Source of the DNA: Leptoclinus maculatus
Taxonomy: Eukaryota; Chordata; Actinopteri; Perciformes; Stichaeidae
Direction: 5' to 3'
Assembly: GCA_032191485.1 (NCBI GenBank)
Contig: JAVDOI010000016.1
Span: forward strand, 790,581-854,580
DNA length: 64,000 nucleotides
Positions within the stretch are counted from its first letter, which is position 1; the number at the start of each line of letters is the position of its first letter. Position numbers and translations under genes: made by a program. Shown here piece after piece: positions 26,248-38,299 of the stretch. A model generated the notes under the pieces. It was given only the letters and a program-made list of their open reading frames with translations. It ran no database searches and had not been told where the DNA came from.

Positions 26248-28521
26248 AAAAAATATTGATTTATGCAACTTTAACAACTAATGACGGTATTAAAATCCCA
26301 AATATTGATTCAGAACATGAAGTGCGGACTAATAGTCTCTGTGTCCTTACAGCGTCTTTTTCTGGCAGAAATGTTTCTATGACAACACTATCTTGTCATC
26401 ACATCACCACTCTCAGCGTCGTCGTATGATAGACCAGCAGCGCCCCTTTGCTTTTTAAATATCCGTCTTTTTCTTTGCACAAAGCCAGAGACTGAATAGT
26501 CTGTGACATATTCCCTCACAACCACTGTAGTGTTTGAGTGAATGTGCCGGCTTCCCTTTGTGTTTTATTTCAAGCTTTCACACACAAACATATCCGTCTG
26601 AAAAAAGGGCTGCACAATTATTGCAAAATTTGATCGAAATGGCCTGATGGCCTCTTGCAGTTTTCGAATGACAGGAGACGCACTGTTTGTAAAGGGTGAA
26701 ATGTGTTTCATGATGTCATTATGAATTAAATATCGTGGCGCTACACATCATATTTTACAGACTTCAGAAAACATCTTTGTTCCGTACAGATCCAAATCAT
26801 TTTAATGCTTTTTCAATGAAAATGAGAATAATTATGTATGAATGATCATTCCCTGTAATACCACAAATCATATCCCAATTAGATATTCTTTTCAGAATCA
26901 TTCAGGCCTAATCTGAGGACGCTGAAAAGCTTGAAAACAGAACTCATTATGAAGTTTCCCGACTGAGCTAAACCGAAAACCATCTTTCTTGTCTTTCATC
27001 ATTCATCCTCTGGATCGCATCTCGCTGTCACCGTCTGCCCCGAATCCATAAACCAAAGGAAGCAAGCTAACGTTTCTCTGTGATTTTTAACACGTCTGTG
27101 ATGATGTTCAAACATCGTTCAACGTGTCTGATTTACTGTCGGCACTTTCATTTCTCAGCTGTTGTGTCTGATTACATTACAGACAGAGAGCAGCATGAAA
27201 TGTTCCTGTCGATTTAACAACTAAATAATGCTCATAGTGGTTTAAAAAGGAGATTAATGACTCTCTAAGCTATAAGATATGTTGTCGTCTGTATAAAGTC
27301 AACTTGTTATGAAGATTTAATGAGTGCAGACGTTTTACAAATAGATCAGCCGACTGGATGGCGTTGTTTCAAAGATGTGACTTGATTTTTTTGACTTCAA
27401 TGCAAAAATCCAAGAAGAATAAAAAATAAGACCAGCAGGCCTTACATAATTGTTTATTTAATTTTAAGGCCCATTCGTTAAAGGATGTTGTCTTATTTGT
27501 CCGGCTGGTCTCATCCGGCATTTGTAGCTATACCTACGAAAAATATAATGCGTAGAAATGCCTTAAAATAAATGTATATGTTATCCAGATAATCATGAAT
27601 AAGCAAATACATCCCACACACAGGGATGGAGGGGAGGAAGGATAAGTTAAACAAACACCAATCTTTCAACCAGGAAGCCGCTGTTAGACGTGAAACGAGA
27701 TTTTTGGACTTTTGTAGAAAAACGCATGAAAAATGAGGAGCAACTTTACGTAAGATATTATATGAACAGTTGTATGAGGATACTTTGCATTTGTTGGAAT
27801 AGCAATTTTGATTGTGAACATTAAGAAACCTGAAAGACGTCTTGGCATGTCGACTGGCAGTTTGTTTATGAGAACTTGAAACTTAACGAAAGAATCTTGA
27901 CTTAAATTTGTCTCGATTGGATTTGAAACTTGCCCCATAATTCCTTCATCACGGCCCACATTTTCATTGGACGCTGTTGTTGCAGCGTCGGTGGAATCAG
28001 TGCGGAGATGAAAAGTCCAGTTTAAGTGACGTATCTTTAGACACCAAAACACTGCACTAGTTGTGCATTTCGTTGTGACAACCAGGATGCAAATCAAACA
28101 CTTTTTTCCACTTTTGTTGCAGCAAATGTTGAGTATTGTTCAACTTTTTTTTCCCCAACAAACTTGGTGTGAGCGGAGTCCTCTGCATCTGCACTCCCAC
28201 TGAGCCACTGCAGCAGTCACATGCAAATGAATGAGGGGGCTGTTTGTCTGAATGCAGCCTTAAAGTAACAAACAAACAAGCAGCTTTTCAGAGTAAAACA
28301 AATGAAGACGCAAGCTAAATAATGTGTTACAATACAAAGTTTTACACAGATTTCATGACTCATAAAACGAAAACAGAAGGACTGTGTACAAAATATATCC
28401 AAGGGAGCAGAAATAAGTAGTATATTCTGATTCGTTTGCATATACATCTGGTTTAATGCTGAGAAATAAGCATCTAATCTGTTTTATTTTTAAATAAATA
28501 CATAATATTCTATCTATAATG
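26248..28521. other. Noncoding block
   Basis: AT-rich unique-looking sequence with no recognisable gene, repeat or motif. The 137-codon minus frame at 27.7-28.1 kb matches nothing I know. Confidence 0.55.
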
Positions 28522-29579
28522 TATGGAAGTCCATTACCGCCAGCAAAAAAAAAGAAAAGATCACAAAAAAAAAAAGAAAAAAAAAAAAATAGTAACTTAA
28601 AAAAATAAATAAATAATGTAATTCACAAAAAAAAGAAAAAAATAATCCACCCACAAAATAAATAATAATAATTCTAATAATATATATTTTTTTTTTATTT
28701 GACTTTTTTTCCACCAGCAAAAAAAAACTTTTGGTGCATCCATCTGTAACCATAACACTGACCAGATTTTTCCAGTTGCTATAGAAAGTCGAAATTATGA
28801 GATACTTTAACACAACAGTCATAGAAGCAGCTATGACATATGAATGGATTGTGAGTACATTGAAGACTTCTTTAAAACGTGGCTTTACAACACATGAAAT
28901 ACAGATGATGTTTCACATGGATTGTACTGAGCAAACGCACCCTTGAATAGAATGTTAAGCAAGAAGCAGCTCTGGAGTATAAAGAATGAAACCAATGTGG
29001 CTGAGGTGGCGACCAATAAACAGCAACTGGAAACATCTTTTCTTTTTTTTCTTTTTTGCTGACAGAGAAATTTTTTTTTTGTGAATTAATTATTATTATT
29101 TTTTTTTTTGTGAATTCATTTTCTTTTTTTTTCTTTTTTGTGAATTAATTATTATTATTTTTTTTTTTTTTTGTGAATTCATTTTTTTTTTTTTTTTTTT
29201 TTCTGAATTAATTATAATTTTTTTTTTTGGTGATCTTATTTTCTTTTTTTTTGCTGGCGTGAATGGGCTTCCATAGTTTATTGGTCGCCACCTCAGCCAC
29301 ATTGGTTTCATTCTTTATACTCCAGAGCTTCAAGGGTGCGTTTGCTCAGTACAATCCATGTGAAACATTTTTTTTTTTTGCTGGTGGAAAAAAAGTAAAA
29401 TAAAAAAAAAAAAAAATTATTCTAATTATTATTATTTATTTTGTGGGTGGATTTTTTTTTTTTGTGAATTACATTTTTTTATTTTTTTTTTTAAGTTACT
29501 ATTTCTTTTTTTGTGATCTTATATATTTTTTTTTTTGTGATCTTATTTTTTTTTTTGCTGCCGGGAATGGGCTTCCATA
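28522..29579. mobile_element. AT-rich foldback element with nested inverted repeats
   Basis: The outer left end TATGGAAGTCCATTACCGCC reappears inverted at the right (GGGAATGGGCTTCCATA), and a third copy of that end lies inside, near 29250-29275. The inner left arm 28910-29021 (GTTTCACATGGATTGTACTG ... GCGACCAATAAAC) matches the inverse complement of 29276-29366, apart from a 21-22 bp insertion in the left arm. Poly(A)/poly(T) tracts with GTGATCTTAT and GTGAATTAATTATT units fill the rest. No coding frame is present. This looks like two nested copies of a non-autonomous element or a foldback element. Confidence 0.6.
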
Positions 29580-30070
29580 ATAATGACATTTTTATTTGAG
29601 TTAAATGTTTGTGATTATAACTTCTGCCATCTCCTAATTAAGTATTTATACAGGCCACCAGCAAAAGTCCTCTCCGTCTGTCTACGTGTCTGCTCCTCTG
29701 ATACATAAATCATCGCAAAGTTATTTTTGTATGAAAATATTATAAATCTTTCAACATATTTGGTTTCCCGTCAAGCCCAACGAGACTGACAGCAGCCAGA
29801 ATGGCTCATTAACGGATGTGCTTCTGAAGAGCTCTGAGTCTTTGCCCTCCGCTGACGTACACAATAAGACACTTCTGTGGGTTTTAACTCGCCGTTGAGT
29901 AGTTTCCGTGGTCGAAGCAAAAAGGAAGCAAACCATAATGTGCCGAGGAATCTATTAACTCATTCACCGTAAAGTGCCTGAGTGAGCCGAGACGCCCATC
30001 AACCTTTCTGGAAAGCCTGGGGAGAAAAGAAAGAGAATCACAAAGACCGTAAGAAGCGGAGTTCAGGGCC

Positions 30071-30253
30071 GCACGCACACACACACACACACACGCACAC
30101 GCACACGCACACACACACGCTTTGAAACTAATTCCATAAAGTCAAGTTTTAATGTTGGTCTGTTGGTTTTTAAAGGTCACTGAAGCAAATTACTGAGAAC
30201 CGCTGAACTTGACTTGTCACACTCACTGCTTTTGTTGCTTTCGTACTCTAAAG

Positions 30254-30286
<33 letters not shown>

Positions 30287-30312
30287 GATGGAAATAGTGT
30301 ACACATGTAAGA

Positions 30313-30343
<31 letters not shown>

Positions 30344-30442
30344 TCTCTCTCTCAAACAGCCCCAGGTGTTGAACATGTTGAGATTTGACGCTATTTTAGT
30401 CATTGAACATGATGGTCCCAGCTGTCAGAGGGCCTCCTGCAG

Positions 30443-30519
<77 letters not shown>
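30071..30519 (+). repeat. Cluster of four (CA)n runs
   Basis: CA runs at 30071-30120 (with CG interruptions), 30253-30282, 30312-30340 and 30443-30519, separated by unique DNA. Confidence 0.95.
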
Positions 30520-30524
<5 letters not shown>

Positions 30525-32754
30525 AGGTCTCAGTCCCAAAGCATCTGATCAACTGAGGGAGTGTGTGTGAATTCACTGGCATCTTTTTTCACCCCCCTAG
30601 GTTTATAATCTGTTTTATGTTTCCGTGTTGTCCGTCCGTCCGTCCATAAAAGATCAAGGTCCCTGTGACCTCATCAAACATGTATTTGGTCATTTATATT
30701 GTAACATTATTGGAATTCATATGCTAGTTATGACAATCTCACACAAAGTCTAATAGGATATTTAAGCGTAAGAGTACGGTCGGTACCGGGGATCAGGGCT
30801 CGACGCTATGGCGTCCCGATAGTGATGATGCTACATTGTGAACAACACATCTGTGTTGAAATCAGCCGGAGGAGAGCTAGCTAGCGTTAGCAGCCGATAG
30901 GTCCTGCTTGGCTAAATAACGGAGCTAACAGCTGTAGTAAGGAGTGTCTGTTGAAGTATATCAGATGTATTGTTTCATTTTTTACCGTGGTGTTGAATTG
31001 GGTATCTATTATGGTGGAATAACACTGGTGTTGATGTAGACTGCTGAATTTGTCATCGTGACATCTTTAATAGGATAAACTGATGAAGGGAGGACATTTT
31101 GGACAGACATGGATGTAAAATGCTACTTGACTGGTTGGCGGAGGCATAAAACCACGAGGCGGTGATTCTAGTCTTCAGTTTGAAAAGTGATGACAATATT
31201 CTCTGAACGAGCTCCAAACTCTTTATTAGTTCACACACAGGGGAAGTTACAGGTATGTGGTGATTCACACATTTGTCTGCTGATAATGGACTCTGATATC
31301 AAGTCTACTGATTTATTTCCATTTTCAGAGTAATTTGTTTTGATGGATTTACTAGATCTTTTATATTTGCGGGGATAATATCTGTTTAATTACACCACAG
31401 AATGTAGCCAAATATTAATTTATCAGGATCGTAAGACATTTCTTAGACAAAACTGGAAACTGCAGATCTTCTAAACCCATCCGTTGATTATCAGGACTCA
31501 GAGCACACGATACAAAAAAAACTGAGCCTCATTCAACTGAGGTTTCTCTACAAAAATACATCTAATAACAGCTTTTTTTTCTTCTCTAATTTACACAGTT
31601 ATATCACAATGATGAATAAAACCGACGTTCATAGCGAACATATGGTTTCAAACCCCTCGTGGGACGGCGCTACGGGGAGAGAACAAGTTGCAGCGTGAGC
31701 GCTGTCACACCAGCTAAATAGGATTCTGGTGTTTTTTTTCTTCTTTCTTTCACTCTGAGCTGCGAGTAGAAGACGTCATAGGCTTCATGTCGCTACCTGT
31801 TCATAAACACCACAGCTGAAAACTGTGATGCTGTAAACAGTGTGTGTCCAGGCGGCTGGGATCAATACGACCAGCCGTGTTTTACTTGTGCACACCTGAA
31901 AGTCTTGAGTGAGAGCGAGGACGGCGATCCGCCTACAAAATCTGCTCCTTGTCGTTTAATTTTCATGCATATTTGCATTTGTTTGTTTGTCATAGGAATA
32001 ATCTGTAGTGCCCCAAAGCCATCGCAGCCAGATGTTCATCTTCAGAGGAGCGAGAGAGAATAACAATGTGTTACAAGTGTGGGAGTTACTCTGCACTTCC
32101 CTTGTCGTTACTACATGCATTTACATCTCTGAAAGTCTTGAGCGTCACGCAGGCTCTCTGGACGTTTTGTTAATTGCGAGGTAATCCTGCTGCACTGAAT
32201 GACACAAAGTAAGGCTCAGAAGAGGAGAATGTGGAGAAAGAAGAAGGGCGGATCCATGCTTACTCACATGTGGCTTTTGTCCTAAAGTCCTTATCTTTTA
32301 AAAGGAAAAGAAATCCACCCTGAGGGGTCGCGAGGAGAAACCGCTTTGAACCTCCTGCATATGAATGAAAGAATGCGACTGAATTCGTGAAGCGCCGAGA
32401 TTTGCTTCTGTGTTATTTTGTCGCGAGATAATTGAAAATAATTAAAATCACCTGTCAACCTGCAACAAAAGCGAGCGATGAATGACAACCGGTGGATGTT
32501 TGTTTTGTGATTACCTGACAATCAAACCCTCCCATCTTCCTCATCTCTGCGTGTGTCTCTCCCAGGGACACAACCCTGTTGAAGCCGGGTGTGACGCTGA
32601 ATCACTCTTTCTCTCTCTCTGTGTGTGTTTTTTTTTGGCCTTTTGTTTCCTTGCATGAGTCACTAAATGTAAAGCTATCCACCACGCTTGGGATATTTTT
32701 AGTGCAGGCTGCAAATCGGGCGAGATGGCAGAAAATCAACAGTCTAAAACGTCA

Positions 32755-33130
32755 GGAGTAAAGGTCAGACGCTGGAGTCAGTCCCTCAAAATCAAAGAGC
32801 AAAGGCTTTATTTCAAACTTAACATTTCGCCCCGACGTTCAGCTCTCACACAGGGAGAAATACACTTCAGAAGAGGCTGAGGGACAATTTATACACCAAT
32901 GACAGCATCAGTAGGCCTGTATGCAGCAGAAACACACAGGCTGCACCCATTTCTTATGCTACAAACTAATACAGCATGTTCTACTTTGTATGTACTTTAT
33001 AATAACAGAAAATGACACAAGAGTGGCCCCATTGGACGTCAATCAAACTGCAACTTTAAAATGCCAGCGAGGATTTATTCATTTTTTCTCAATTGTTCCT
33101 GAAGCATTTTATTTTTTCCAGCTTTGAGCA
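32755..33130 (-). mobile_element. Possible decayed LTR-like sequence
   Basis: On the minus strand this stretch has an AATAAA followed within 40 bases by a CT-rich segment (GATTTTGAGGGACTGACTCC), the arrangement of an R-U5 end. No paired LTR, primer-binding site or coding remnant is visible. It could equally be the 3' UTR of the neighbouring gene. Confidence 0.2.
32807..32812 (-). terminator. Candidate polyadenylation signal AATAAA
   Basis: The minus strand reads AATAAAGCC about 1.3 kb downstream of the znf804a-like stop. Other AATAAA hexamers on this strand lie at 33634-33629 and near 33.07, 33.11 and 33.26 kb, so which one the gene uses cannot be decided from sequence. This hexamer also sits in a stretch that looks like a decayed LTR, which could have brought it in. 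Confidence 0.2.
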
Positions 33131-34106
33131 GCTTCTCAATTTCCTTGCAGTGCGGTGTCCATCATCAGTGCACCGAAAAATGAAGCCGGATATCTTTGAG
33201 CATTCTTAATATAATCACCTTGTTTTTGTGAAGAATGGCTATTCTGTAGTTTGAGCTTTATTTAAGCTATATGGTTGAATGTGCTGTTCAGAGACGTTTG
33301 TTGACAAAATGATTGTTTTTTCTTTGTTAAAATGATGATGCACTAGAAGTAGATATATTCATTTTTAATAATCATTTTGGACATGAAACCCCAGGGTCTT
33401 GTTTTAACTGTTTCGACACCCTCTTAGTCCTCACCGGGGGCTAGCAAAACAGAGCCTATAGCTTCACATGTCATGCAGGACTTCAGCTCTTAATAACCTC
33501 CAGCTGAGAGCATGGAGTTCACATCTGTCTACAAAGTCACTCAGGGGAAAAGTAGGAAAATCATCAACTGAAGTAGAAACTCTCAGGGGAGAAAAATGTA
33601 AATCTCAACAAGGAAAAAAAATCCTGCATTTATTATCACAGATTGAAGATATCTGTAGACGGAACCACAGCTTTTCAACGTGCGTTGAAACCGAGCAAAT
33701 CATTGGCTTAAAAAAAGGCTAAACAGGAGCGTCGACTGATTTTCTGCGGAGGGAAAACGAGCCCAGCTGTGTATCCCCGCCGCGATTCCACTGGCTGCAC
33801 ACCTGAGGCTCATTTCCTGCAAGATTGCAACTGATGAAGATAATTAGCCATCTTTTTTTTTTTCACACACGTGAATCAGTGCTTTGAGTGTTTGGACGGG
33901 GTGATGAGGTTGCCGGGGGTTTGGCTTTAAGAAACGACGCCTTTTGTTTTTCTACTTAATTCTTAACCCTCGCATTTCATCCCGGCCTCGAGTATGCAGG
34001 TAATGAAGCATGCAAGCTGCTCTCACCCAGCTGACAACTTGTTCACTGGGAAAATGGGAGAATGTACCTTTAATCTATTTCTTAGCTTCTCTTTTTAATA
34101 TGAGTT

Positions 34107-37100
34107 TTAGAACAACACCTGTAAGGGCAGGACTGCAGGATGTGGCGGGGGATACAGAGACGGGTGGTGACTCTGCATGTGATGAAACGCCGTCGCTAAG
34201 GGATAAGGACCGGAGGCATCCAGGAAAGGGATGGGGGAGGAGGAGTAGAAAGAGGGATGAAGAGTGGGAGGAGGTGGTGGTGGTGGTGGAGGAGTGAGAG
34301 GGGAGAAAGAGGGGAGGAGATGTGGGTATGAGTGCAAGGGGAGGTGCGACGGAGGCGGGAGGAGGGAGAGGTAGTGCTGGATGATGGTGTGACGGAAGGA
34401 GAAGGAGGACGAGGAGGAAGGCGGGAGGAGGAGGGGAGCGTGGAGCGGGATGCACTGCGTGGGGAGGGCGTGTGGGAAACGAGGCCTCTTCTCTGCGTAG
34501 AGGTGTTCGAACTCTACCTCCTTCCGTCTCTCCCTGTCCTCCCTTTCCTTTCTCCTCACCCACTCCTTCTCCCACTCCGCCCGCTTCTCCTTGAGCTTTT
34601 TCCTCTCCGCCTGCCTCTCCTCCTCCTCCCTCCTCTCCCTCTCGGCGTCCCCCCGCTCCACGTGTGCGCTCACGAGTGCGACACCGGCTCCGTTTCCATC
34701 AACAACAACAACAACATCTGCACAGCGATTGCAATCAGCGACACGATTACTGTTCAGACAATCACGCTGACCACCGTCAATATCATCACGGCCGTCTCCG
34801 TGTCCCTGATCAATACCGCTGCGGCTTTTGGAATCAATTGAATCAGAGTGGTTGCTTTTGTGTCGAATGTGACACTGCGGTTTGGTTTCACCCTCCTCAC
34901 TGAGCTTACTTTTGATATTTGCTTGGTTATGATCACACTTGTGTCGCGTGTCATCGGTTTTACGGTCGCTACACTCGGAGCCCTGAGCTGCAGTTTGCGC
35001 ACAAAGATCACCCGTTTGATCTTTGTGAGCGGACATGCTTTCGCTCTGCGGCTGCCTGTTTTCACATTGACAGTGGTCAGCATGCACATCATCAGCGGTG
35101 CTACAGGTAAACAAGTCCCCGGGTGTGTCCACGGTGTCGCAGGTGGGTCCGTCGCTCTTGTCGGCTGAGCAGAGTTTGTCCAGGTGATCGGGAGGACCGT
35201 CCTCGTCTTTGTCCGTCTCGCTGCGGCTCAGTTTGTGATTGTCACGAGTAGAGTCGTCGTGTTTTTCGGCCCTGTTGCACTTTTCCTCACACTGATCGTG
35301 GTTACTTGGTGTGTTACAGGTGTGACAGTCGCTGAAAGGTTTCTCGGTCCAGCACTTCCTCTTTCCCTCGCTTACGGAGGCATTGCTGTTGCCGCCTTTA
35401 CTGTCATGGCAGCCGCAGTAGTTATTCGGTTTGTCAGTGGCGTTACAGCTAAATGTTCCCTCACTGTTATTCGTTTCATGACACAGACTGGGTTTTGTCC
35501 TGCAAATAAAATGGCAGTCAGTGTTTTCCTCTGGACTGCACATGCAGCTGTCCAGAAGTGTCCCAGTCTTGTTGGCGTTGGGTTTCGTGAGGACCTCGTC
35601 TACGCCGAGGTCAGCGGTCAACCCAACACAAGCTCCCTCCTGCCTCAAAGCACAAGCGACTCTCCTCGTTTGCCTCCTTCCCCTCTTCCGTTTCTTCCTC
35701 GGTGTTTCCCCGGCCTCGAACGAGTCCGTCTTCCTCTTGCCGGCGGCTGCTGCTCCCTCCGACACCACCTCCTTTGTAATCGCATGGCCGGCGAGGGTCG
35801 TGTCGGCGCGGGCTGATCCGATTCTCGGTTGGGCTTCTGCCTGTCGTGCGGAGCAGCGTGGGGTCGAGCCCGAGGCGGGACGTCCGTGTCCTGCGGGTAT
35901 TGTTTGTCTTTGACCACACGCTGTTCCTCTGAAGGGAGCGGGGAAGAGGCTAATCGCCGGATCGCACGCTGTTTCCCCGCACAGCGTGGGAACAAGACGA
36001 ATTTGCGCCTCGCGGCGGGGAAAAGAATCGCCGCTAATCACCTGGTTACATGCGTTTTCCTGAACAACTTTTATCTCCGTCTTCCTCGGATTCCTCTGCC
36101 CCTCGTCTCTCTGCCCTTCCTGCTTCCCCGCTTGTGTATTTTTGTGCATCTCCCCCGTCTCTCTATCATTCCGAGCAGGGTCGGGCGTAATTGCGGGACA
36201 GCATGGCGTCTCGGTAGCAGACCCGGGGACGGGGCTAATCACTGAGTTGCATGCTGCACCCCTACAGAGGAGCTTTCTGAGCCCCCGGCCCCACCCGGAG
36301 GCTGATTGCTGGGATTGATGCTGTCTGGCCTCCCTATTCACCTGCAGACACAGCTGGTTACACCGATTACACCGATTCACAGGAAGATTACTTAATAGCT
36401 CTCCTCTCTTCTCGTCATTTCTACCTGCCCTCTCTCGCTCCGTCTGATCCCCTCTTATTCCTCTCTCTTCCCCCCTCATCCTCTTTTCTCTCCCTCCCAC
36501 CAGCCGATGCGCTGCGAGATTACTTAATAGAGCCTTTTCCCTCCTCTCCTCTTTTTCGGCGCCCTCTCTCCTCAACCTCTCGTCTCCTCTCCCTTCGAAC
36601 ATCTGATTCTCAGAAACGCTACTTATTATCCTCCTTCCAGTGTCTTTCCTGTCTGTCTCTTCTCCTCTTTTCCTCCTCCCCCTCTTCCTCATTCCTCTCC
36701 TCACCCCTCCCCTCCTCTTCCTCCTCCTCCTCCCCCCGCCTGGTTTTTGAAGGCCCGGCGTCGGTGCGGGGTGGCATTCTGCTGAGACGGGAACGAATTT
36801 TAAAGCGCTTTCATCACGGCAACGGTCCGGAGCTGCGCCGCCGCCGCTACAATGGGCTACAAGTTCCATAGGATTTCCTGCCTGTCCTCCTTCATCCTCT
36901 TCTTCCCTTTCATCTATCTTCACCTCCCTTCCTCCCTCCATAACTTCCTGCCTCTGTTGGCAGCCGGGTTGTTTGATCACAGGCCGCTTTATTCTCTCCC
37001 TCCCTTCCTCCAGCCCTCCTTTCTTTTCCTCGCCCCCTTCCTTGGCCCTGTTATGCGCTCTGAAGTCGTACAGCAGAGGGTTGATGCTGAAGGAGATGGA

Positions 37101-38299
37101 GGGCGATGTCTTGGTGTAGCTGACCATCTCCGAGGGCCAGAGAAGAACCCGGCTGCCGTCTCGGCTCAGGACGCGACAAAACGGCTCTTTGGGACGATTC
37201 GGAGGCAAAGAAGTTGATTCTTTAGGCGCGTTTGACGGAGAAGAGTTTGATTCTTTGGGATGTGTTTGGATTAAAGACTCTTTGGTCTCATTTAAAACAC
37301 CAGGAGTTGTTTTTTCAGGCTGATTTGTAGCGGGACAAAGCAGATCTTTTGATTCTGGAGTAGGGGTTATCTCATCTGAATCAACTGAATCTTTAGCCAC
37401 AACTGTGCTTACACTGTCAGAAATCTGCCCTGGTGTCCCACTGTTTAAATAAAGATGAGCTCCAGTCCCACTTTCACTGCCGACTTGGGCTCCAGTCCCG
37501 TTGTCATTACATAAGGAGAGCTGGGCTCCATTCCCACTGATCACAGAGCCCTCAATTCTGATCACATTGCGATTACATGAAGAAACCCGGGCTCCAGTCC
37601 CAGAGAGTCCTCCAGTTCCCCTCTCAGTAGACATATTGGCTCCAGCCTCAGAGTGCTGGATTGCAGTTTTAAGGTCCACACTGCACTGGTTTCCAGTGTC
37701 CCAGTGACCCGCACCTGCAACATCCACGTCTGCAGATACTGGAGATCTGAGCTGCTGATCCGCGACTTTCTCCCCCAGGTCTTTGACTCTTTCCTGCGCC
37801 GTCGCACCATCTTGCTTCCCCGACAAACCGGAGCCCCGCCCGGCTTGGATGAAGACGGCGGCCGATTGGTGGAGGAGGATGCAGCTCCTTTTGGGCAGCG
37901 AGAAGGACACAGGGCGGACTCTGCTACGCATGGACTGGTTTGGTCCACACGTCGCTCTGTTGATGCTGATGTCGGGGGCGGTGGTTTTGTTTAAAATGGA
38001 GCCATTAGCGGCGGTGTTCGTGGCAGTTGTTGGGATGTTATCGGGAGTAATGGGGTGGCTTGAATAATTATGAGCCCATGGGATCTTGTTAAAGTAGCTG
38101 TTTCTCGTTGAAATTGTGTTGTTGGCGGTCAGGTCATTGTAGTCCATTTGAGTCTTGTTGAGGACGCGGGGTTCAGCAGCAGGAGTCGTCGTGCTGTTGG
38201 AGTCCATCGGGTCAAACGCCCACGGTGTGTCTCCGAGGAGTCTGGTTTCCAGTGCCGGGTCGAGGGGAAGGAAGGGCTGGATCAGCGGGGTTTGAGGCT
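34107..38299 (-). CDS. znf804a: znf804a-like terminal exon (1,396 residues)
   Basis: This 4.19-kb exon runs without a stop to TAA at 34109-34107. Visible landmarks, in protein order: a FSLPKRSCILLHQSAAVF block at about 37910-37851, like human FAFPKKASVKLESSAAAF; a PFCRVLSRDGSRVLLWPSEM block followed by SISFSINPLLYDFR at 37184-37056, like the human WPSEM...SISYSCNPLCFDFK block; basic tracts GGRRRRKRRGG (near 36.7 kb) and KKRKRGRRQTRR (near 35.7 kb), probable nuclear signals; a Cys-rich stretch at 35546-34872; a charged helix rich in Glu and Arg at 34658-34485; and a proline-rich C-terminus ending VLPLQVLF, where human ZNF804A ends VIPLQPLF. ZNF804A is a nuclear protein linked in human genetics to schizophrenia risk; its molecular role is not settled and nothing here shows one. 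The visible protein is about 300 residues longer than human ZNF804A (1,209), and most of the excess is low-complexity. The acceptor is CATCTACAG|AG. An alternative is a GPATCH8 or fish-specific paralogue. Confidence 0.88.

Larger units (their letters stand above)
29580..34106. other. Noncoding block and probable 3' UTR of the gene
   Basis: Its right part must hold the 3' UTR of the znf804a-like gene, whose end is not determined. The left part has the CA cluster at 30.07-30.52 kb and otherwise nothing recognisable. Confidence 0.55.

Noticed and set aside
27684..28097. 137-codon minus-strand frame
   Set aside because: No domain, signal or family resemblance, and AT-rich composition like the surrounding noncoding DNA.
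35184..36245. Plus-strand frames of 130-210 codons opposite the last exon
   Set aside because: They are antisense to the well-supported znf804a-like exon. Their openness follows from its codon composition, and no protein motif is visible.
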